Positions 5,675-9,637 of a stretch of 9,637 nucleotides of DNA are shown piece by piece. The position numbers and the translations under genes are program-made. The notes below the pieces were generated by a model. The model was given only the letters and a program-made list of their open reading frames with translations, had not been told where the DNA came from and did not search any database. The DNA lies in the NCBI GenBank assembly GCA_963630555.1, contig CAVGND010000045.1:1-9637 (forward strand), written 5' to 3'. This DNA is from CAVALG01 sp963630555. GTDB taxonomy: Bacteria; Bacillota; Clostridia; Oscillospirales; Acutalibacteraceae. Numbering within the stretch: position 1 is the stretch's first letter; each line of letters starts with the position of its first letter.

Positions 5675-7125
5675 TGGCAACGGTAAGTTTTATTCCCGAA
5701 TCCCATCAAAGCCTCAGCGCAATGAAAGCGGTGATTGACTACTGTTTGCAGCAGAAAAAGGTTGCGGACGCGGACAGCGGGCGTCGCTTGGTGAGCGGCG
5801 TAAACTGCAACGGCGAAAATGCTTTCACAGAATTTATGGCGACCAAGACTGCGCATCACAAAAAAGGCGGAATGAATTTTTATCATTATGTGCAGTCCTT
5901 TTCGCCGAGCGAAAGCGTGACCGCCGAGCAGATACACGAAATCGGTTTGGCGTTTGCGAAAAAAGCGTGGCCGGGGCATGAGGTGCTGGTGACCACACAC
6001 ACCGACACCGCGCATCTGCACAATCACTTTGTCATTAATTCCGTGCATTACGAAAACGGAAGTAAGCTCCGCCAAAACCCCGGAACGTTGACAAGGCTGC
6101 GCTCTCTCAGCGACGGCATCTGTTTAGAGCATGGGCTGAGCGTTCTCGAACCGTATAAAAAAGATGGCGCAAACATTTCAAGCCGCGAGTACCGCGCTGC
6201 AGCAAAGGGCGACAGCTGGAAGTTCAAGCTGATGTCCGATATTGATTTTGTGATGAACCGCAGCGGCAGCCGTGCGGATTTTATACGGGAGATGCAGCGG
6301 CTCGGCTACGGGGTCACATGGACGGACGAGCGAAAATATATTACCTTCACTTGCCCGAACGGAATGAAGTGCAGGGACATCCGCCTGCACGATGAAAAAT
6401 ATTTAAAAGAGGTATTGGAATATGAATTCACAATCAGAAAACAGCACACAGCAGAACTCGGCAATGGATATGCTGAGGAAGAAAAACACACGGACGTTGT
6501 CCGAACTGGAACAGATCCCGTATCAGCCGCAGGTGTATGCGATCCCGATAGAACAGCGCAAGCGGGAGAGCAAACTGCTGGCGGACGCGGTGGAGTTTCA
6601 GCCGAAACTGTATCAGATGATCGAACGGCTGGCGACGGCGGAGGAACTGAGCGGCCACTGCATCAGTATACAGAATATCGAGGCGGAGTATATGGGAAAG
6701 ACGGTGCGGGAAGTGGTGACGGAGAACCGCAAAACGGCGGCGCAGATGCAGAACCTCATCGAACAGGCTGGGAAGAATCAAGAGCAGTTTATTTTGAATT
6801 GCTCCGAAACCCTTTCAAAGAGTACCGAGACGCTGGACAGCACGATAGAGAAACTGCACCGAAAAATAATGAAAATTATGATAGCCACGGCGGTATCGGC
6901 AGTGGCGCTGTCGCTGCTGGTCTGCGCGGTATTCTGGAAGCTGGCAGTATAATTGACGGCACTGCCGAGGACCCGGAGGAACGCCGAAAGCGCATTGAGG
7001 CACAGGAAAACGCCTCCAACCTCGGTGCCGTTATCGGGCTTGCGGTCGGTATCCTCACCGCCGCAGCCGACAGCGAGGAAGATATGACCGCCGAGGAAAA
7101 CGATGGGCCTACCATAAAGATGTAG
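5674..7125 (+). CDS. mobA: MOBP-family relaxase (mobilisation nuclease)
   Basis: 483 aa. The relaxase domain occupies residues 1-245: the probable catalytic tyrosine is Y23 (VIDYCLQ), and motif III is HTDTAHLHNHFVIN (109-122) with metal-binding H114, H116 and H118. It would nick oriT, stay attached to the 5' end through the tyrosine, and pilot the strand. From residue 250 to about 426 the same DNA also encodes the nested MobB-like protein in another frame, and here MobA is Gly/Asp/Glu/Thr-rich and low in complexity. After the nested gene ends, residues 430-483 again look like protein (EERRKRIEAQENASNLGA then a hydrophobic VIGLAVGILTAAA), which supports MobA being read through to its stop. ATG 5674 overlaps the mobC stop by one base; the ribosome site AGGAAAGGA lies inside mobC. 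Confidence 0.93.
   Translation: MATVSFIPESHQSLSAMKAVIDYCLQQKKVADADSGRRLVSGVNCNGENAFTEFMATKTAHHKKGGMNFYHYVQSFSPSESVTAEQIHEIGLAFAKKAWPGHEVLVTTHTDTAHLHNHFVINSVHYENGSKLRQNPGTLTRLRSLSDGICLEHGLSVLEPYKKDGANISSREYRAAAKGDSWKFKLMSDIDFVMNRSGSRADFIREMQRLGYGVTWTDERKYITFTCPNGMKCRDIRLHDEKYLKEVLEYEFTIRKQHTAELGNGYAEEEKHTDVVRTGTDPVSAAGVCDPDRTAQAGEQTAGGRGGVSAETVSDDRTAGDGGGTERPLHQYTEYRGGVYGKDGAGSGDGEPQNGGADAEPHRTGWEESRAVYFELLRNPFKEYRDAGQHDRETAPKNNENYDSHGGIGSGAVAAGLRGILEAGSIIDGTAEDPEERRKRIEAQENASNLGAVIGLAVGILTAAADSEEDMTAEENDGPTIKM
6422..6952 (+). CDS. MobB-like protein nested inside mobA in a different frame
   Basis: 176 aa, lying wholly inside mobA in another frame. Residues 25-75 (SELEQIPYQPQVYAIPIEQRKRESKLLADAV...) look like a normal folded sequence. 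Residues 95-148 are heptad-like and probably coiled coil. Residues 149-172 (IMIATAVSAVALSLLVCAVFW) are a single membrane segment near the C-terminus. AAAAGAGG lies 9 nt before the ATG. Codon choice in this frame is consistent (many third-position G/C: CTG, GCG, CAG, GAG), and the product is more complex than the mobA frame, so this frame appears to be the one under stronger constraint. Known precedents are mobB within mobA in RSF1010 and in staphylococcal pC221-type plasmids, where MobB supports relaxase stability or membrane contact. Function here is by analogy. Confidence 0.82.
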   Translation: MNSQSENSTQQNSAMDMLRKKNTRTLSELEQIPYQPQVYAIPIEQRKRESKLLADAVEFQPKLYQMIERLATAEELSGHCISIQNIEAEYMGKTVREVVTENRKTAAQMQNLIEQAGKNQEQFILNCSETLSKSTETLDSTIEKLHRKIMKIMIATAVSAVALSLLVCAVFWKLAV

Positions 7126-7141
7126 GAGAAAGGAATTGCCT

Positions 7142-7498
7142 ATGACGAAAAAAGAACACGAAAAAGAATTGCGCTGCTATCCGGCGGCGCTGACCGCCGC
7201 CGAGGTCGCAGAAATCCTGCGGGTCAGCACCAAGACCGTATACAAACTGATAAAAGAAAAATCTCTCCCGGCGGTGAAGGTCGGCAGAGAAAACCGCATT
7301 GCCAAATCGCAGCTGATCGACTATCTGCGGCAAAGAGAGCGACCGGGTTCGAACCCAAAGGTCTGTTTTCTTGAGAAAACTCCCGAAAAAGTCTGGACTT
7401 GTGCGGTGAGTTGTGATATTGTTCGTGTCGGCAAAAACAAAAAAGGAGTGAAAGCAAATGAATGCCACGACCACACTTGCAGCCAGCGTACAGGCTAA
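7142..7498 (+). CDS. xis: Xis-like excisionase-family HTH protein with unusual C-terminal tail
   Basis: 118 aa from ATG 7142; an in-frame TTG at 7136 is less likely because the ribosome site (GGAGAAAGGA, overlapping the mobA stop) is then too close. Residues 13-67 (YPAALTAAEVAEILRVSTKTVYKLI ... LPAVKVGRENRIAKSQLIDYL) are a standard excisionase HTH plus wing. Such proteins bind near the att sites and steer the neighbouring integrase towards excision. Typical members end near residue 70. Here about 48 further residues follow (from PGSNPKVC), with five cysteines and no family I recognise. The last 41 bases overlap the integrase gene in another frame. The tail may be functional or may simply be readthrough of a structured control region. 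The position directly before int supports the Xis role. Confidence 0.88.
   Translation: MTKKEHEKELRCYPAALTAAEVAEILRVSTKTVYKLIKEKSLPAVKVGRENRIAKSQLIDYLRQRERPGSNPKVCFLEKTPEKVWTCAVSCDIVRVGKNKKGVKANECHDHTCSQRTG
7341..7380 (+). promoter_or_regulatory. Palindrome plus hairpin near the end of xis, ahead of int
   Basis: GGGTTCGAACCC (7345-7356) is a perfect 12-bp palindrome, enclosed by GACC (7341-7344) and GGTC (7360-7363), which also pair. Next comes GTTTTCT-TG-AGAAAAC (7365-7380), a perfect 7-bp inverted repeat. The whole sits 78 bp before the integrase ATG. It could be a protein-binding site or an RNA structure controlling int; nothing decides between them. Confidence 0.4.
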
Positions 7499-8654
7499 GA
7501 AAGGCCGTCTCTATGCCGTAATACAGGTCAGAGAGAACGGCAAGACAAAGCCTGTATGGCGCGCGCTGGGACTGCCCGAAAGCGCCAACAAATCAAAGGT
7601 GAACAAAGCCTACCGAGAGGTGGTGCAAGCCTTTGAACAATCCTATGCCGAGCAGATTGCGCAAAACAAAAAGCCTGCCTCGGATATTCCGATCTTCGAT
7701 TATATGTGCGCCTACTTTAAAAAGATCGAGAAAAACATTCAAAAGAGTACCGCCGAAAGCTACCGCGGAATGATAAACGGTAGAATTCGACGGTATTTTA
7801 CTGCCCGCAGGGAATTGACGGTCGGAAACATCACCGCAAAGGACATTGAAGATTTTTATGATTGGATGTTCGCATCTGGCGTTGTCGCCAACACCGTTAT
7901 CCACTACCACACCGTCCTGCACAGCGCTTTCAAACGGGCTTTCAAGGACGGACTGATCGACTCGAATCCCTTTGACCGCATCGACCGCCCTAAGAAAAAT
8001 AAGTTCACGGGTGAAAACTATTCCGAAGAAGAACTGATTACCTTGCTCGGGCTTATCCGCGGGGATATTATCTACCCGGCGGTTATGCTGGCGGGCGGCT
8101 TGGGGCTGCGCCGCAGCGAGGCATTGGGCGCGCGGTGGTCGAGAGTAGACTGGGAAAAGAAAACCATACTGCTCGACACCAAAATCATTGAGTACAAGGA
8201 AAACGGCAAGGTCATCGTCGAACCCGTGGAGGAAATGAAAAACAAATCCAGCCGCCGCACACTGCCGCTGCCGGACCCGGTGTATGAAATGCTGTGCGAG
8301 GAACGGGAAAAGCAGGACCTGTACCGCCGTATGTTCAAGGGCAGCTACAACCGCAAATACGACGATTATATCTGCGTCGATCAGCTCGGCGGGCTGATAC
8401 GCCCGAATCGGGTCACGCAGCGGTTCGCCGACCTTATCAAGCAATACGGTTTGCGCAAGATACGGTTCCACGATCTGCGCCACACCTTCGCCAGCATTCT
8501 CATCAATCAGGATGTGCCGCTGCTGAATGTATCGACTTTCCTCGGTCACTCCGACCTGTCCACAACGGCAAATATCTATGCCCATCTGGATAAGTCCAAG
8601 AAACAGGAAAGCGCCGATGTAATCAGCAGTATTTTTAATAAAGCAAAAGAATAA
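7458..8654 (+). CDS. int: Tyrosine recombinase / integrase (Tn916-like clostridial type)
   Basis: 398 aa, full length for this family. Residues 10-70 look like an N-terminal arm-binding domain (GRLYAVIQVRENGKTKPVWRALG) as in Tn916 Int. Residues 75-175 form the core-binding SAM-like domain. The catalytic domain follows, with R218 (GGLGLRRSEALG), K263, H338 and R341 (RFHDLRHTFAS), H364 (FLGHSDLSTT) and nucleophile Y374 (NIYAHLD), so all active-site residues are present. It would integrate and excise the element by strand exchange between att sites. ATG 7458 follows AAGGAG by 10 nt and overlaps the end of xis by 41 bp, implying coupled expression. The TAA stop is part of the terminator stem at 8653-8675. 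Confidence 0.95.
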   Translation: MNATTTLAASVQAKKGRLYAVIQVRENGKTKPVWRALGLPESANKSKVNKAYREVVQAFEQSYAEQIAQNKKPASDIPIFDYMCAYFKKIEKNIQKSTAESYRGMINGRIRRYFTARRELTVGNITAKDIEDFYDWMFASGVVANTVIHYHTVLHSAFKRAFKDGLIDSNPFDRIDRPKKNKFTGENYSEEELITLLGLIRGDIIYPAVMLAGGLGLRRSEALGARWSRVDWEKKTILLDTKIIEYKENGKVIVEPVEEMKNKSSRRTLPLPDPVYEMLCEEREKQDLYRRMFKGSYNRKYDDYICVDQLGGLIRPNRVTQRFADLIKQYGLRKIRFHDLRHTFASILINQDVPLLNVSTFLGHSDLSTTANIYAHLDKSKKQESADVISSIFNKAKE

Positions 8655-8678
8655 TGCGCCCACGGCAGGCGCATTTTT
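8653..8678 (+). terminator. Intrinsic terminator overlapping the int stop codon
   Basis: AATGCGCC (8653-8660) pairs perfectly with GGCGCATT (8668-8675) around a 7-nt loop, followed by T to 8678. The first two bases of the stem are the last two of the int TAA. The next gene starts at 8704. Confidence 0.85.
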
Positions 8679-8703
8679 GCTGACAGAAAGGATGATTTTA
8701 TAT

Positions 8704-9309
8704 ATGACTGAAAAAGAATTTATGAGCGGGAGTGAGCTTCGGCAGTACCTGCACATCTCCACAAGGAAGATGAAATATCTGATGGACAACAACTATATTC
8801 CTCATGAAAACACGGGACACACGACCCATAAGTACCGAGTGCGAACAGAGGAGGCGGTGCGGTTCAAAGCCCGTATGGATACCGAACCGGGATTTTTATC
8901 GGAACTGAGCGGGATGTTCTCCAACCGCACCGAATGGCATCCGCTCCCGATGTTTGAAGCCACCCCGGAAAATTGCGAGGCCTTTCGGAGGTGGCTGGAC
9001 TCGCAGTGGGCAGAGCTGCCGGAGGCTCTGCCCACCCAGACGGCGGCGGAACTTGTCGGTCACAGCCCGCAGCGCATTCACGAATGGATACGGGAAGAAG
9101 TGCTGATCGGCATCAAGCTCGGCACTATACAGTACTGCGCCAAGGCGGAATTTGTAAGCTTTATGGCATCACCGCAAAGGCTGGCGCACCCACGCACAGA
9201 AAAATATAAAGAACTGATTCGGGAATTTAAGTATATACAGCGCCGTGAGCGTGAAAACGAACAGCGGCGATGTAAAAGAAGAATGAAAAGAGGAGAAAAC
9301 TTTGATTAA
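8704..9309 (+). CDS. DNA-binding protein with two helix-turn-helix domains
   Basis: 201 aa from ATG 8704, which lies 11 nt after AAAGGA; an upstream in-frame ATG (8692) overlaps that site. Residues 6-55 (FMSGSELRQYLHISTRKMKYLM ... YRVRTEEAVRF) form one MerR/excisionase-like HTH with wing. Residues 109-156 (LPTQTAAELVGHSPQRIHEWI ... KLGTIQYCAKAEFVSFM) form a second. The linker is acidic and Trp-rich; the C-terminal 40 residues are strongly basic (RRERENEQRRCKRRMKR) and likely contact nucleic acid. Two such domains could bind two half-sites from one chain. It may act as a second directionality factor or as a regulator; this is inference. Its end overlaps the next gene by 8 bp. Little room exists for a promoter after the int terminator, so transcription must start inside int or read through. 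Confidence 0.82.
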   Translation: MTEKEFMSGSELRQYLHISTRKMKYLMDNNYIPHENTGHTTHKYRVRTEEAVRFKARMDTEPGFLSELSGMFSNRTEWHPLPMFEATPENCEAFRRWLDSQWAELPEALPTQTAAELVGHSPQRIHEWIREEVLIGIKLGTIQYCAKAEFVSFMASPQRLAHPRTEKYKELIREFKYIQRRERENEQRRCKRRMKRGENFD

Positions 9310-9628
9310 GAAAAAGGTTCTGACACAAGAACAGATAGCCGAAAAACTTGACTATCTCCGCAAGCAGCGTGACGGTCTTATCGTAGGCGATTACAGAAAT
9401 TATTTATATAAACTGTATATGTACCTTAAAGAGCGTTGCTCCGAAACCGAGGACGGCAGTTGCAATCCATATCCATGGCAAATGCTCGTCGCCCTCGGCA
9501 GAGATGACCTTCACAAATCATATCTTGGATATACCTACTGTGACGATCTTGAAGCACTTGGATATATCAAGATGCAAGGCTACGGCAAGGATAAAAAGAT
9601 TTTTATCATAAAAGATATTGATTTTTAA
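9302..9628 (+). CDS. Small winged-helix-like protein, TTG start, function unknown
   Basis: 108 aa. It starts at TTG 9302, supported by AGAGGAG 6 nt upstream; no ATG lies near. It overlaps the stop of the twin-HTH gene by 8 bp, which points to translational coupling. The N-terminus is charged and helical (LTQEQIAEKLDYLRKQRDG). Residues 60-108 (MLVALGRDDLHKSYLGYTYC then DDLEALGYIKM and KKIFIIKDIDF) have the helix-helix-beta-hairpin look of a winged helix, which would suggest a DNA-binding or regulatory partner of the gene before it. I do not recognise the family. Codons in the second half are more AT-rich than in int. The stop is TAA, 9 bp before the window ends. Confidence 0.72.
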   Translation: MIKKKVLTQEQIAEKLDYLRKQRDGLIVGDYRNYLYKLYMYLKERCSETEDGSCNPYPWQMLVALGRDDLHKSYLGYTYCDDLEALGYIKMQGYGKDKKIFIIKDIDF

Positions 9629-9637
9629 TCCTCTGCC

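Larger units (their letters stand above)
4064..8654 (+). mobile_element. Mobilisation and integration core of an integrative mobilisable element (ends not defined)
   Basis: Seven consecutive plus-strand genes form a standard set: RepA-like ATPase, MobC, MOBP relaxase, nested MobB-like protein, Xis-like HTH and tyrosine integrase, with a candidate oriT between the ATPase and mobC. No coupling ATPase or mating-pair genes are present, so transfer would need a helper conjugative system unless these lie outside the window. Flanking direct repeats marking attL and attR were not found, so the element may extend past both coordinates given. Confidence 0.75.

Noticed and set aside
7341..7363. tRNA T-arm-like GGTTCGAACC, as if an att site in a tRNA gene
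   Set aside because: No acceptor, D or anticodon arms can be drawn upstream; it lies inside the xis reading frame and is simply a palindrome.
7371..7440. Possible promoter for int within xis (TTGAGA and GATATT-like boxes)
   Set aside because: No combination gave acceptable boxes at 16-18 bp spacing; overlap with xis suggests co-transcription.
1221..8668. Shared CACGGCAG at 1221-1228 and 8661-8668 as possible direct repeats of element ends
   Set aside because: Eight bases within a 9.6-kb window can match by chance, the flanks differ, and both lie at terminators.
7593..8792. 399-codon open frame on the minus strand across the integrase gene
   Set aside because: It is the antisense of a clearly real integrase with all catalytic residues; the translation has no recognisable domain and no ribosome site supports it.

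Overview
The window looks like accessory DNA from a mid-GC Firmicute, most likely a Clostridia/Eubacteriales gut-type lineage. This rests on strong AGGAGG-type ribosome binding sites, sigma-A promoters with extended -10 elements, and a RepA-type ATPase / MobC / MOBP relaxase / Xis / Tn916-like integrase set typical of clostridial integrative elements. Species cannot be read from the sequence, and no rRNA, tRNA or CRISPR array was seen.

Left part, 1-1172, all on the minus strand: one transcription unit with a clear promoter (1144-1172). It encodes a small excisionase-type HTH protein, a membrane-anchored protein with a HEPN-like RNQIAH motif, and a Fic protein (AMP-transferase family) that runs off the left edge. 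The layout looks like a small toxin-type or stress module, but that is inference.

Middle-left part, 1228-3912, also minus strand: a second unit with its own promoter and a strong intrinsic terminator. It encodes a DUF6076-like four-cysteine protein followed by a 448-aa sigma-70-like protein in which regions 2, 3 and 4 can be recognised and which carries about 110 extra C-terminal residues. Two copies of a 12-bp sequence in inverted orientation flank the promoter and are good operator candidates.

Central and right part, 4064-8654, plus strand: the mobilisation and integration core. In order it has a RepA/helicase-type ATPase behind an attenuator-like leader hairpin, a 273-bp hairpin-rich gap that is the best oriT candidate, mobC, the relaxase gene mobA with a whole second gene (mobB-like, coiled coil plus membrane anchor) nested in another frame, an Xis-like HTH gene, and a tyrosine integrase whose stop codon lies inside an intrinsic terminator. 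No type IV secretion genes are present, so within this window it looks like an integrative mobilisable element or one end of an ICE. Element ends (attL/attR) were not found.

Right end, 8704-9628: two overlapping plus-strand genes, a twin-HTH DNA-binding protein and a small winged-helix-like protein starting at TTG. There is almost no room for a promoter of their own. The most unusual items are the nested mobB-like gene, the HTH/HEPN-like/Fic operon, and the sigma-factor/zinc-protein operon with its flanking operator-like repeats.
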